Below are positions 16,485 to 25,234 of a stretch of DNA of 64,000 nucleotides, piece after piece (within the stretch, counting starts at the first letter, position 1; every line of letters begins with the position of its first letter). The translations under genes were made by a program, and so were the position numbers. Origin of the DNA: Phytobacter palmae (lineage in GTDB: Bacteria; Pseudomonadota; Gammaproteobacteria; Enterobacterales; Enterobacteriaceae); the NCBI GenBank assembly GCA_900112785.1, contig FONB01000012.1:62001-126000 (forward strand), given 5' to 3'. Below the pieces are notes generated by a model that was given only the letters and a program-made list of their open reading frames with translations, was not told where the DNA came from and searched no databases.

Positions 16485-17992
16485 AGTGTCTCCTGGCGGG
16501 TCAGTGGACGGCAGGCTTCATAAAGCTGGCGGAAGCGCGGGTATCCCTGGTGGTAAACATCGGCATGTTCAGGCCGTGGCGTAATCACATCTTTGAGGTT
16601 GACCCATGCGCTGGCCCCCTTCCAGTCTGACGATACCCCGACGCCAATCGCCGCCGTCCAGGCAGCTCCCAGGCAAGAGCCGGGGTGCCCATCGAGGCGA
16701 CTGAGCGGTTCACCCAGCACATCGGCGACAATCTGCATCCACAGTTTGCTTGCCGAACCGCCGTCAGACACGATATAGCGTTTAACCGGATAGCCGATAT
16801 CCACCAGCGTGTCGATATGGTGTTTGATGGCATAGGCGTAGGATTCGAGCAGCGCACGCCAGACATGACCCGCGTCGTGGCTGAGCGTCAGGCCAAAGAG
16901 AATGCCGCGGGCATTCGGGTCATGTAACGGAGTTTTCTCCCCCAGAAAATAGGGCAGGAAAATCAGGCCATCACTGCCCGCCGGGCGGTTTTCAGCCAGC
17001 GAATCCAGATATTGGTGAAGACTCATTCCTTTTTCACGTGCCGCCGCTTCATGCTGCGCCGCGAAGTTCTGCACAAACCAGTTCAGTCCCGAACCGCCGG
17101 TCGACATACAACCGTTTGGCATATAGCAACCCGGCACAAGATGATAATCCAGATACAAGCGCGGGTCCGGGTTAGCGGTTTCCGTGACGGTCAAAATATC
17201 CACCGAACCGCCGAATTTAAGCAGCACATCGCCGGGGGAGGTGACACCCGCGCCGAGCGCTGATGCAATCAAATCCGCCGCGCCGCCAATCACCGGCGTG
17301 CCCTCACTGAGCCCGGTCCAGGCCGCTGCCTGCGCGGTCACCGCGCCAATAATCTCATGGGAACGAACCAGACGAGGAACCGCATAGCGGGGAATATGGG
17401 CAAAGGCGATCAGTTCGTCATCCAGCGTATTGCTGCTGATATCAACAAAACCCGCCTCCAGCGCCCAGTTCTGCTCGATGATTTTCTCTCCCGTAAGCTT
17501 CCAGTTGATAAAATCATAGGAGCCAAATACCGTGGCAATACGTTCAAACACCTCTGGTTCATGATGTTCAATCCAGCGGATTTTCGCCCCCACCAGTTGC
17601 TGATTAATACCGTTTCCGGCGCGCTGTAAAAAGTGCTGGCTATCCATTTCACTGCGCATCTGCTGCACTTGTGCGCCGCTGCGGCCGTCGCTCTGCTGAA
17701 TACTCGGACGCAGCAGACGCTCTTCACTGTCCAGCAAGACCACGGCAGGCAGCATCCCGGTCACCCCAATACCACAGATATCGCTCGCCGCAATACCGCT
17801 TTGCGCCAGCAGTTGCTGGCAAATTTCGCCGACATTCGCCCACCACTGATCCGGTGACTCTTCCGTCCAGCTGCTGTGCGGGGCCGAAAGGGTGACCGGT
17901 CGGGAGGCCGTACCGGGCACCTTGTCGGGCAGACCGATCAGAATGCCGATGGTTGAGGTCGTACCAATATCAATGCCTAACAGATACTGCAT
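16481..17992 (-). CDS. FGGY-family carbohydrate kinase
   Basis: 503 residues, the normal FGGY length. The N-terminal phosphate loop is LLGIDIGTTSTIG, with later motifs GIGVTGMLPAVV, GGAADLIASALGAG and the C-terminal FGGY signature area SDGGSASKLWMQIVADVLGEPL. It is closest in feel to xylulokinase-like members. It has a strong GGAGG ribosome site. Expected to phosphorylate a ketose or polyol, possibly the product of the SDR at 19866. Transcribed together with the HAD and BtpA-family genes. Confidence 0.92.
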   Translation of the reverse strand: MQYLLGIDIGTTSTIGILIGLPDKVPGTASRPVTLSAPHSSWTEESPDQWWANVGEICQQLLAQSGIAASDICGIGVTGMLPAVVLLDSEERLLRPSIQQSDGRSGAQVQQMRSEMDSQHFLQRAGNGINQQLVGAKIRWIEHHEPEVFERIATVFGSYDFINWKLTGEKIIEQNWALEAGFVDISSNTLDDELIAFAHIPRYAVPRLVRSHEIIGAVTAQAAAWTGLSEGTPVIGGAADLIASALGAGVTSPGDVLLKFGGSVDILTVTETANPDPRLYLDYHLVPGCYMPNGCMSTGGSGLNWFVQNFAAQHEAAAREKGMSLHQYLDSLAENRPAGSDGLIFLPYFLGEKTPLHDPNARGILFGLTLSHDAGHVWRALLESYAYAIKHHIDTLVDIGYPVKRYIVSDGGSASKLWMQIVADVLGEPLSRLDGHPGSCLGAAWTAAIGVGVSSDWKGASAWVNLKDVITPRPEHADVYHQGYPRFRQLYEACRPLTRQETL

Positions 17993-18019
17993 CTTATCCT
18001 CCCGTTCCGAGGGTTGTGG

Positions 18020-18820
18020 TTAGCGCAGCTTTTCGACCACATCCATAAAGCGTTTAACCCGGTCCCCATCGACCTGGTTCCATGTATGCCCGTCGACCTT
18101 AAAGTGCGTGCCGATGACCACACCGCTGGCGATGCTCAGAATATCAGTGACGTTATCGATGTTTGTGCCGGTATTGGCGAAAACCGGAACGCCCTCCACC
18201 ACTTCGCAGACCTTACGCAGACTGGAGTGTTCTGCCGGTTCACCGGTGATCGGCCCGGAAACCAGAATGGCATCCGCCAGTGACGAGAAAATGGCACTGC
18301 GCGCACGCAGTTCGATGGGGCGCGCATCCAGAGAATGAGCGAATTCGGCGTTGATGTTAAAGAGCAATTTCATATCTTCACGGCCAAGGTTGCGGCGCAG
18401 GCGAGAGGCGCTGGCGCAATCCGGCTCCCAGATCCCCATATCAGATGCAAACACGCCGGTGAAAATTTCACGGACAAAGCTCGCTCCGGTGGCCGCGCCA
18501 ATAGCGACGCTGGCGTTAGGATCCCACAGGTAGTTCACACCGAACGGCACCCTGAGCACCGATTTCGCGGCCTGGACCACGGCCGACATGGCAGAGACGC
18601 CTTCCAGCGAGGCTTTGAAGACATAAGGACGGTCATTTTCATTGCCGAACATAATCGCATCCACGCCGCCTGCCTGGAGCTTTTCTACATCGCTTATCAC
18701 ATCGTCGATGAGTTTATTGAGTCCACCTTTAGCGTCGTACAGCGGCGCGCCTGGCAGCGCGCCAATATGGGCCATTGCGATAACCGCTTTTTTCTTATTA
18801 CCCAAAAATTCAAAGATCAT
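18020..18820 (-). CDS. BtpA/SgcQ-family protein
   Basis: 266 residues resembling E. coli SgcQ (268) and cyanobacterial BtpA. These are TIM-barrel-like proteins of unresolved catalytic role that often sit in sugar operons. Recognisable stretches are AMAHIGALPGAPLY, GVDAIMFGNENDRPY, FGVNYLWDPNASVAIGAATG and DAILVSGPITGEP. I place the start at 18820 because GGAGAAAG lies just upstream; an in-frame ATG ten codons earlier has no ribosome site. It lies 27 bases upstream of the FGGY kinase in the same operon. A role as aldolase or isomerase is only a guess. Confidence 0.87.
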   Translation of the reverse strand: MIFEFLGNKKKAVIAMAHIGALPGAPLYDAKGGLNKLIDDVISDVEKLQAGGVDAIMFGNENDRPYVFKASLEGVSAMSAVVQAAKSVLRVPFGVNYLWDPNASVAIGAATGASFVREIFTGVFASDMGIWEPDCASASRLRRNLGREDMKLLFNINAEFAHSLDARPIELRARSAIFSSLADAILVSGPITGEPAEHSSLRKVCEVVEGVPVFANTGTNIDNVTDILSIASGVVIGTHFKVDGHTWNQVDGDRVKRFMDVVEKLR

Positions 18821-18863
18821 AACTTTCTCCGGTGTTGGCTTATATGTCATGGTAAAAAAGCGA

Positions 18864-19721
18864 TCACGCGCCTTTCGGCAACGCAGGCGCGATAATCACA
18901 TCAATGTTTGCCGCCTCGAGCATCGCCGACAGCACGGGCGGCGGCGCCTGCTCGGTGATCAGGATGTCGAATTGCGCCAGCGTGGCGAGGTGAACCAGCG
19001 ACATCCGTTGAAACTTACTGGCATCGCACAGCACCACTTTCAGGCTGGAACGGTTGAGATAAAGACGTTTGAGTTCCGCATCCTCAAAGGCGTAGTCATA
19101 AATCCCCTCGGCGGTCAGACCAGAGACACCAATAAAAGTGATGTCGAACCACAGGCTGGAAAACTGGTGCAGAGCCGCAGAACCTCCGGTCGACATTTCA
19201 TCCGGACGCATTCGCCCGCCCGCGAGGTAGATTTCCGCCTTCGCGGAGGCAATGTCATGCGCCACGCGAATGCTGTTAGTAAAAATTTTCAAATGTGAAC
19301 ACTGGCTGAGATAACGCGCTGCAAGAAACGTCGTACTACCGACATCCAGTGCCAGCGTGCGAAATTTCTTACCGAGCTCAGCCGCCGCCGCCGCGATGCG
19401 CAGCTTAGCTTCGTGGTTTTGTAAAAGCCGGGACTCAAAACTTGGTTCTACCTGGTCAATCGCCACTGCGTTTGCGCTCTGCGGTAAAACCGCGCCACCA
19501 TGCGTACGGCAGAGACTGCCCTTCTGCTCCATCTCCATCAGATCCCGACGGATAGTCATTTCGGAAACGGCGAGCCTCGCGGCCAGTTCCGGTACGGACA
19601 CCGCACCTTGCTGAACCAGCATCTGCATGACCTCACTCTGACGCGATGCAGCCGAACGACGTAAGCGCACACCGGATCGAGGAGCGTCGGGCTGGAAAGG
19701 CTGTGCGTCGTTGTACGTCAT
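18864..19721 (-). CDS. DeoR-family sugar-catabolism repressor (second)
   Basis: 285 residues from the ATG at 19721, preceded by GGAG at eight bases; the open frame continues upstream but lacks such a site. Domains as in the first regulator: HTH (AVSVPELAARLAVSEMTIRRDL, CRTHGGAV) and the DeoRC sensor (ALDVGSTTFLAARYL, IFTNSIRVAHD, YLAGGRMRPDE, FIGVSGLTAEGIYD). It is 43 bases upstream of the BtpA-family gene in the same direction and divergent from the SDR. Two paralogous DeoR proteins in one locus suggest either heteromeric control or separate inducers. Confidence 0.88.
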   Translation of the reverse strand: MTYNDAQPFQPDAPRSGVRLRRSAASRQSEVMQMLVQQGAVSVPELAARLAVSEMTIRRDLMEMEQKGSLCRTHGGAVLPQSANAVAIDQVEPSFESRLLQNHEAKLRIAAAAAELGKKFRTLALDVGSTTFLAARYLSQCSHLKIFTNSIRVAHDIASAKAEIYLAGGRMRPDEMSTGGSAALHQFSSLWFDITFIGVSGLTAEGIYDYAFEDAELKRLYLNRSSLKVVLCDASKFQRMSLVHLATLAQFDILITEQAPPPVLSAMLEAANIDVIIAPALPKGA

Positions 19722-19743
19722 CGGCTGACTCCGAACATTGAAA

Positions 19744-19830
19744 TTAACAAAAACAAACATACAAAACAAAATTTGTGATCGCAATTGTTTTTATCATAAG
19801 AAATTTGTTTTGTTGTGTTCGTTATATTGG
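19744..19830. promoter_or_regulatory. Divergent promoter/operator region with TTTTGTT repeats
   Basis: Between the second DeoR gene and the SDR gene. AACAAAAACAAACA and AAAACAAAATTTG lie on the left, and AATTGTTTTT plus TTTGTTTTGTTGTGTTCG on the right, forming an overall inverted arrangement of AACAAA/TTTGTT units. This is typical of DeoR-family operators, which use clustered short repeats. Confidence 0.55.
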
Positions 19831-19865
19831 TGTAAAAAATAATCATCAACACAGGGGAAGAGAAC

Positions 19866-20666
19866 ATGCACACATCACATTTGACGTCCGGACACTATCC
19901 GGACCTGCAAGGAAAAGTGGCGATTGTTACCGGCGGCGCAACGGGTATTGGCTACGCCATCGCCCGTAATCTGATTCGCCAGGGCATGCGGGTCGCCATT
20001 GGAGACATTAACGAAGAAGCGGCCTGGGCAGCGGCAACCGAACTGGGCGCGAACACAGTGGCGTTTCATCTGGATGTTCGTTTACGTGAGTCTGTCGAAG
20101 AAGGATTCGGCTGGGTAGATAAAACACTGGGGGACTATGACCTGCTGATCGCCAATGCGGGCGTATCAACCATGCAAAAAGCCCTGGCGATAACAGATGA
20201 TGAGTGGGATTTTAATTTTGACGTCAACACCCGGGGCATTTTCCTGACTAACCAGATTGCCGCGCGCAAATTTGTGGCGCGCAAATCCGGCACCATCGTA
20301 AATACGGCCTCACTTGCCGCCAAAGTTGGCGCGCCGCTACTGGCCCACTACTCCGCCAGCAAATTTGCCGTACTCGGCTGGACCCAGGCACTGGCGCGGG
20401 AGCTGGCCGCAGACGGGATCCGCGTGAACGCTGTCTGTCCCGGATTCGTTAAAACCGGCATGCAGAGCCGGGAAGTACAGTGGGAGGCTCAGTTGCGCGG
20501 CATGACACCTGAACAAGTGATCGATGATTATATTCGCCAGACACCGCTTGGTCGCCTTGAGACACCAGAAGATGTCGCCGAAGTGGTGGCCTTTTTGAGT
20601 TCCGACGCCGCGCGCTTTATGACCGGCCAGGGCGTCAATGTCACCGGCGGGGTTTATACAGGCTGA
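19866..20666 (+). CDS. Short-chain dehydrogenase/reductase (SDR), probably a polyol dehydrogenase
   Basis: 266-residue classical SDR. Cofactor loop TGGATGIG (about 22-29), Asp after the second strand (IGDIN), suggesting NAD(H) preference, NAGVS, and the catalytic triad with Ser in NTASLAAKV and the YSASK Tyr/Lys. The C-terminal FMTGQGVNVTGG is typical of sugar-alcohol dehydrogenases. It is the first gene of the plus-strand unit, with GGGGAAG before the ATG, and is followed by the ABC transporter genes. It probably oxidises a polyol to a ketose for the FGGY kinase. Confidence 0.9.
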   Translation: MHTSHLTSGHYPDLQGKVAIVTGGATGIGYAIARNLIRQGMRVAIGDINEEAAWAAATELGANTVAFHLDVRLRESVEEGFGWVDKTLGDYDLLIANAGVSTMQKALAITDDEWDFNFDVNTRGIFLTNQIAARKFVARKSGTIVNTASLAAKVGAPLLAHYSASKFAVLGWTQALARELAADGIRVNAVCPGFVKTGMQSREVQWEAQLRGMTPEQVIDDYIRQTPLGRLETPEDVAEVVAFLSSDAARFMTGQGVNVTGGVYTG

Positions 20667-20680
20667 TAACACGCCGTTGT

Positions 20681-20716
20681 GAACAAAGTAACTTTATTTC
20701 GAACAAAACCGAACAT
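20681..20716. promoter_or_regulatory. GAACAAA repeats before the ABC transporter genes
   Basis: GAACAAA at 20681-20687, GAACAAAA at 20701-20708 and GAACAT at 20711-20716. These are the reverse complement of the TTTGTTC repeats at 15799, in the 99-base gap between the SDR and ATPase genes. Probable third DeoR operator. Confidence 0.5.
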
Positions 20717-20765
20717 GGATGTCACCAGTCCCAGGACGGGCAACACGTAACAGAGGTAATCCAAT

Positions 20766-21902
20766 ATGGCCTCCATTGAATTACGGAACGTGTCGAAATC
20801 CTACAACGGCAATCAGCACAGCGTCCGTAATGTGAATTTGCACATCCGGGATGGTGAATTTGTTATCTTTCTTGGCCCTTCCGGCTGCGGAAAGTCCACC
20901 ACGCTCCGCATGATCGCCGGACTTGAAAGTATTACCGATGGCACATTGTTAATCGACGGGCGCGATGTGAGTCATGTGGCGCCGCGCGATCGCAATATTG
21001 CCGTGGTGTTCCAGAGCTATGCGCTCTACCCGCACATGACCGTTGCCGAAAACATGGCCTTCGGCCTGAAAATGCGTGGCGTTCCGGGCAATGTGATCAA
21101 CAGTAAAGTGGCCGAGAGCGCCGCGATGCTGGGACTGGATAAACTGCTGCACCGCAAACCGGCAGCGCTTTCCGGCGGGCAACGCCAGCGCGTCGCGCTG
21201 GGCCGCGCTATCGTGCGTGAACCGCAGGCCTTTTTGTTAGATGAACCGCTGTCAAACCTGGATGCCCAGTTGCGCGGCGAGATGCGCAGCGAGCTGATTA
21301 AGCTTCATCGTCGCCTGGGCAAAACCATGGTCTACGTTACCCATGACCAGGTTGAGGCCATGACGATGGCGGATCGCATTTGCATCATGCGTGATGGTCA
21401 TTTGATCCAGTGCGGGACTCCGCTGGAAGTCTACAACTACCCGGTAAACACATTTGTTGCCCGTTTTCTCTCCTCCCCGTCCATTAACCTTCTCCCCTGC
21501 CTTGTGCAACAGACGGGCACGGATGTCAGCCTGCAACTGTCCGACGGTCCGCAGCTCCCGGTACCGGGCTGGATGGCCGCCGACTATCAAAACCTGGCGG
21601 GGAAACAGATGACACTCGGCGTGCGACCAGAAGATTTTCACGCCCATCCTCGCAGGCCGGACTGGATCCCACTCGAGATTGCCGTCAGCGGGGTGGAAGC
21701 GCTGGGCGCGGAAAACATTGTCAGTGGCACGCTCGGTAAGGTTCCAGTGGTGATTCGCCTTGATCATCATACGCACCCGAAGGCGGGCCAGACACTCAGC
21801 ATCTGGCTCGATCCCAATTCACTGCATCTGTTTCACCCCGACAGTGGAGATGTGGTTGCTCGCCGTAAAACCCCGGACAACGCTGACGCCATCGGAGCGT
21901 GA
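20766..21902 (+). CDS. ABC transporter ATP-binding protein (UgpC/MalK type)
   Basis: 378 residues. Walker A GPSGCGKST (about 38-46), Q-loop VFQSYALYPH, signature LSGGQRQR, Walker B FLLDEPLSNLD and H-loop VTHDQ, followed by a C-terminal TOBE/OB-like regulatory domain from about 240. This is the architecture of CUT1 family ATPases that energise MalFGK-type sugar uptake. It is unusual for all four transporter genes to be in the order ATPase, permease, binding protein, permease. Confidence 0.93.
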   Translation: MASIELRNVSKSYNGNQHSVRNVNLHIRDGEFVIFLGPSGCGKSTTLRMIAGLESITDGTLLIDGRDVSHVAPRDRNIAVVFQSYALYPHMTVAENMAFGLKMRGVPGNVINSKVAESAAMLGLDKLLHRKPAALSGGQRQRVALGRAIVREPQAFLLDEPLSNLDAQLRGEMRSELIKLHRRLGKTMVYVTHDQVEAMTMADRICIMRDGHLIQCGTPLEVYNYPVNTFVARFLSSPSINLLPCLVQQTGTDVSLQLSDGPQLPVPGWMAADYQNLAGKQMTLGVRPEDFHAHPRRPDWIPLEIAVSGVEALGAENIVSGTLGKVPVVIRLDHHTHPKAGQTLSIWLDPNSLHLFHPDSGDVVARRKTPDNADAIGA

Positions 21903-21911
21903 GGAGCGAAC

Positions 21912-22712
21912 ATGCTACGAAAAATTGGACTTCATACGGGGCTGGTGCTGGCCTGTCTTTCAATTTTGCTGCCGGTACTGTGGATTGTGAGAACCAGCCT
22001 GGTGCCGGAATCAATGGCTTACAGCAGCGATATCTTCCCGCATTTTTCCGGGGAAAATTTCCGTTCGTTGATTGAGGACAACGGCTTTTTACGTCACTAC
22101 GCCAACAGCCTGATTGTCGCTACCGGGTCGGTTGTCCTCGCCCTGCCGTTTGCCGCCGCTACCGGCTATGCCTTCGCCCGCTTTAAAACCGGCGGTAAAG
22201 CGGCGCGCTTTATTATGCTGGCGACCCAGATGTTGCCTGCGGTGGCGCTTGTGTTACCCGCCTTCGCCATGCTGCGAACCGTTGGGCTGACTAACTCGTT
22301 GTTTGGGCTGACGCTGGTCTATGCCGCGCTAAACCTGCCGTTTCTGACCTGGATCCTGATGGGTTTTTTCGAAGGGATTCCGGTTGATCTGGAGTGGGCG
22401 GCGATGACCGACGGCGCCACTGCCTGGGGGGCGTTCTGGCATGTGGTGCTGCCCGTCTCGCTGCCGGGTCTTGCGGCTTCTGCCGTGCTGGGGTTCATCC
22501 TGTCGTGGAATGAGTTCCTTTTTGCGCTGGTGCTTAGCGGGCCAGAGACCGCAACGGTCCCGGTGTCGCTTGCCGCGCTACAGACGTCGAACGGCGTACA
22601 GATTGGCAAGGTTTCGGCAGGTATTGTGCTGGCCGTCCTGCCCCTGATGGTCGCCTCACATTTTATTCAGCGTTACATCGTCAAAGGGCTCACCTTCGGC
22701 GGTGTTAAGTAA
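21912..22712 (+). CDS. ABC transporter permease (MalG type)
   Basis: 266 residues with about six membrane segments beginning GLVLACLSILLPVLWIV. The EAA loop, which contacts the ATPase, reads EWAAMTDGATAWGAFWHVVLP. The C-terminus RYIVKGLTFGGVK is the standard MalG/UgpE-type ending. It starts ten bases after the ATPase gene with GAGGAG upstream. It pairs with the permease at 24071. Confidence 0.92.
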   Translation: MLRKIGLHTGLVLACLSILLPVLWIVRTSLVPESMAYSSDIFPHFSGENFRSLIEDNGFLRHYANSLIVATGSVVLALPFAAATGYAFARFKTGGKAARFIMLATQMLPAVALVLPAFAMLRTVGLTNSLFGLTLVYAALNLPFLTWILMGFFEGIPVDLEWAAMTDGATAWGAFWHVVLPVSLPGLAASAVLGFILSWNEFLFALVLSGPETATVPVSLAALQTSNGVQIGKVSAGIVLAVLPLMVASHFIQRYIVKGLTFGGVK

Positions 22713-22777
22713 AGTCATGCCATCCAGACAGAAAATTGTCGCCGTTAACACTCCGGCACCTTCTCCAGGAGTTAATT

Positions 22778-24052
22778 ATGTTGAATCGTAAGAAAGTCAC
22801 ATTGTTATCGGGTCTGATAGTCCTTAACCTTTCGGCGTCCGTTCGGGCGGAAGATGTTGTGCTGCGTGCGTTGATGGAAGATGTTCCGGAGACGAAGATC
22901 ATTGAAAAAATGCTGCCTGATTTCGAGAAGCAGTATCACATTAAAGTACAGTTCGAGAAAATCGGTTACGGCGATATGCATGACAAGCTGGTTTCGCAAC
23001 TGATTCAGTCGCAGAGCTACTACAACCTGCTGGAAGTGGATTTTCTGTGGGCGGGGGAATTCAGCAAAGCCGGCTGGCTGACTGACCTCACGCCGGATGT
23101 GAAAAAATCTAACTTTGATATGTCGGCTTTTATTCCGGCCACCGTGTCGCTGATTAATGTGACGGCCAATAAAACCACGCTGATCCCGATGTACAACTAT
23201 TCCATGGGGCTGATTTACCGCACAGATGTGTTACAGGATGAGAAAATCAAGAGCGCCTATCAGGCGGAGTTTAAAAAACCGCTTGAGCAGCCAAAAACCC
23301 TGGAAGAGTACGTTACGCTTGCCAAATTTATTAAAAAGAACAGTGATATGGCAGGAGCGGCCATGCAGGGCCAGCGCGGCGACCCGAACAGCATGGAGTT
23401 CTCGAATTACCTGTTCTCCAGCGGCGGCGCTTACGTAGACGACAAAGGTAAATCCGCCCTGAACAGCCCGGCGGGGAATAAAGCGATGACGCTGTATGCG
23501 GATGCCATCAAGAATGCCGCACAGACCGGTGCGCTTTCCGCCACCCTCGACGATACCGTGCGCCTGATGTGCAGCGGTAAAGCATTCAGTATGTTGACCT
23601 ACTGGTGGATGCTGCCACAGCTGGATAATGCCACCGCCTGCCCTGCCGTAGCCGGTAAACTCGCGCTGACAACCGTTCCGGGTGGTCACGGGGAGAGCGG
23701 CGGCTGGGGTTGGGGTATTCCGAAGAACGTCTCAGATAAAGAAAAACAGGCCGCCTGGACCTTTATTCAGTGGGTACAGAGTAAAGAGGTCACGACTGCA
23801 CGCGCATTGCAGGGGCACGCGCCTGTTCGCTCAGACGTCTATGAAAATGCCGAGGTACTGAAAAAGTATCCTTACTATAAAGACGCGCTGAATATTGTGG
23901 CGTCCGGCAAATCCTTCCCGGTCTTCTCCTATTCCGCTCAGTATGAAGATGTTCTGGGGACGCAGTTGTCCCTGCTGGCGAGTGGCGAAAATACCGTCGA
24001 CAAGTCGCTGAAAAATGCATCCGACCAACTGGATAAGTTGCTGGTGAAATAA
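22778..24052 (+). CDS. ABC transporter sugar-binding protein (CUT1 type)
   Basis: 424 residues from the ATG at 22778 (AGGAG six bases upstream); a longer in-frame opening from 22736 lacks a ribosome site. N-terminal signal peptide MLNRKKVTLLSGLIVLNLSASVRA, probably cleaved before EDVV, with no lipobox cysteine. The body matches the family 1 solute-binding fold (LLEVDFLWAGEFSKAGWLTDL, IPMYNYSMGLIYRTDVL, GGWGWGIPKN). The ligand is unknown; family members bind oligosaccharides, polyols or glycerol phosphate. Confidence 0.92.
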   Translation: MLNRKKVTLLSGLIVLNLSASVRAEDVVLRALMEDVPETKIIEKMLPDFEKQYHIKVQFEKIGYGDMHDKLVSQLIQSQSYYNLLEVDFLWAGEFSKAGWLTDLTPDVKKSNFDMSAFIPATVSLINVTANKTTLIPMYNYSMGLIYRTDVLQDEKIKSAYQAEFKKPLEQPKTLEEYVTLAKFIKKNSDMAGAAMQGQRGDPNSMEFSNYLFSSGGAYVDDKGKSALNSPAGNKAMTLYADAIKNAAQTGALSATLDDTVRLMCSGKAFSMLTYWWMLPQLDNATACPAVAGKLALTTVPGGHGESGGWGWGIPKNVSDKEKQAAWTFIQWVQSKEVTTARALQGHAPVRSDVYENAEVLKKYPYYKDALNIVASGKSFPVFSYSAQYEDVLGTQLSLLASGENTVDKSLKNASDQLDKLLVK

Positions 24053-24070
24053 GACAAAGGGGGCCGGCAG

Positions 24071-24982
24071 ATGGCTTTAGCTGAGGAATTTAGCGTGAAA
24101 CCGAAGTACCGTTTAACAATAGACAGATTCCGCGTAACAGGCTGGGCATTCGCCCTGCCTGGGTTGCTGGCTCTGGCGATTGTGCTCGGCTTCCCTGTTA
24201 TCTATTCCGTTGTACTGGCTTTTTCGTCGTATACGCTGATGCACGCGGAGATCTTCCCTTTCGCAGGGCTGGATAATTTTATCAGCGTGCTTGGCAGCGA
24301 TACGTTCTGGCACTCTGCCTGGCTGACTATCCGTTATTCATTACTGACGGTGACCGGTGAATTTATTGTCGGGCTGGGTATCGCCCTGATGCTCAACAAA
24401 GTGGTGAAGACCCGCCCGGTCTATTTCGCTTTACTGACTATCCCGATGGCGATGTCGCCGGTGAGCGTGGCGCTGATCTGGCGGATGTTGCTGCAACCGA
24501 ACCTCGGCATTATCAACCATATGCTGCAAAGCATTGGCCTGCCTGGCGTCGACTGGCTGGGTAACCCTACGCTGGCGTTCTGGAGCATGGTATTTATTGA
24601 TGTCTGGCAGCAGATGTCATTTGTGGTGCTGATCCTCGCCGCGGGCCTGGCGTCGCTGCCTAAAGATCCGTACGAGGCCGCCGAAATTGACGGTGCCAAC
24701 AGCTTACAGCAGTTCTGGTATATCACCCTGCCGATGCTGCGTCCGGTTTCGGCGATTGCGATTGTGATTCAGTTGATTAACGAGCTTCGTACCTACGATC
24801 TGCCCTATATCCTGACCCGTGGCGGGCCAGGTAATGCTACCGAAGTGCTGAGCTTCTTTGCCTATCGCCGGGCGTTTCTGGGGTTGTCACTCAACGAAGG
24901 GGCCGCCGCCGCGCTGATTTTGCTGTTGATCGTGCTGGTGATGACCATCGTCTATTTCGTGCTGCTGGAACGACGCAGATAA
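24071..24982 (+). CDS. ABC transporter permease (MalF type)
   Basis: 303 residues with six predicted membrane segments, beginning FALPGLLALAIVLGFPVIYSVVLAFSSY, as in LacF, UgpA and other CUT1 permeases. The EAA loop is DPYEAAEIDGANSLQQFWYITLPML. The GGPGNATEVLSFFAY motif is typical of the family. It is the last gene of the plus-strand sugar operon, 18 bases after the binding protein. The tRNA-Asn terminator on the other strand (25009-25041) can also stop this transcript. Confidence 0.92.
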   Translation: MALAEEFSVKPKYRLTIDRFRVTGWAFALPGLLALAIVLGFPVIYSVVLAFSSYTLMHAEIFPFAGLDNFISVLGSDTFWHSAWLTIRYSLLTVTGEFIVGLGIALMLNKVVKTRPVYFALLTIPMAMSPVSVALIWRMLLQPNLGIINHMLQSIGLPGVDWLGNPTLAFWSMVFIDVWQQMSFVVLILAAGLASLPKDPYEAAEIDGANSLQQFWYITLPMLRPVSAIAIVIQLINELRTYDLPYILTRGGPGNATEVLSFFAYRRAFLGLSLNEGAAAALILLLIVLVMTIVYFVLLERRR

Positions 24983-25008
24983 ACGCGAAGTGGAGGAAGC
25001 AGAAAAGC

Positions 25009-25041
25009 AAAAACCCGCTTAAGTTGCCTTAAGCGGGTTTT
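25009..25041 (-). terminator. Terminator of the minus-strand tRNA-Asn
   Basis: Same AACCCGCTTAA/TTAAGCGGGTT hairpin as at 2409 and 6382, in inverse orientation, with A/T tracts on both sides, so probably bidirectional. Confidence 0.88.
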
Positions 25042-25047
25042 CAAATT

Positions 25048-25123
25048 TGGCTCCTCTGACTGGACTCGAACCAGTGACATACGGATTAACAGTCCGCCGT
25101 TCTACCGACTGAACTACAGAGGA
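25048..25123 (-). tRNA. tRNA-Asn (anticodon GUU)
   Basis: 76 bases on the minus strand, apparently the same as the copy at 2327, with encoded CCA. Next to yeeO, corresponding to E. coli asnW. Confidence 0.97.
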
Positions 25124-25141
25124 ATCGTGTGAACGAGGCGC

Positions 25142-25170
25142 ATATTAACGAGGCCTCCAGCCCTTGTCAA
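25142..25170 (-). promoter_or_regulatory. Promoter of the minus-strand tRNA-Asn
   Basis: On the minus strand TTGACA (25170-25165), 17 bases, TAATAT (25147-25142), then a GC-rich discriminator. Confidence 0.85.
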
Positions 25171-25234
25171 AGGCTGTTTTCACAAAAATGTCCGTTTGCC
25201 GATTTATTCTCCACTCTGCGGGAAAATGAAGCGC

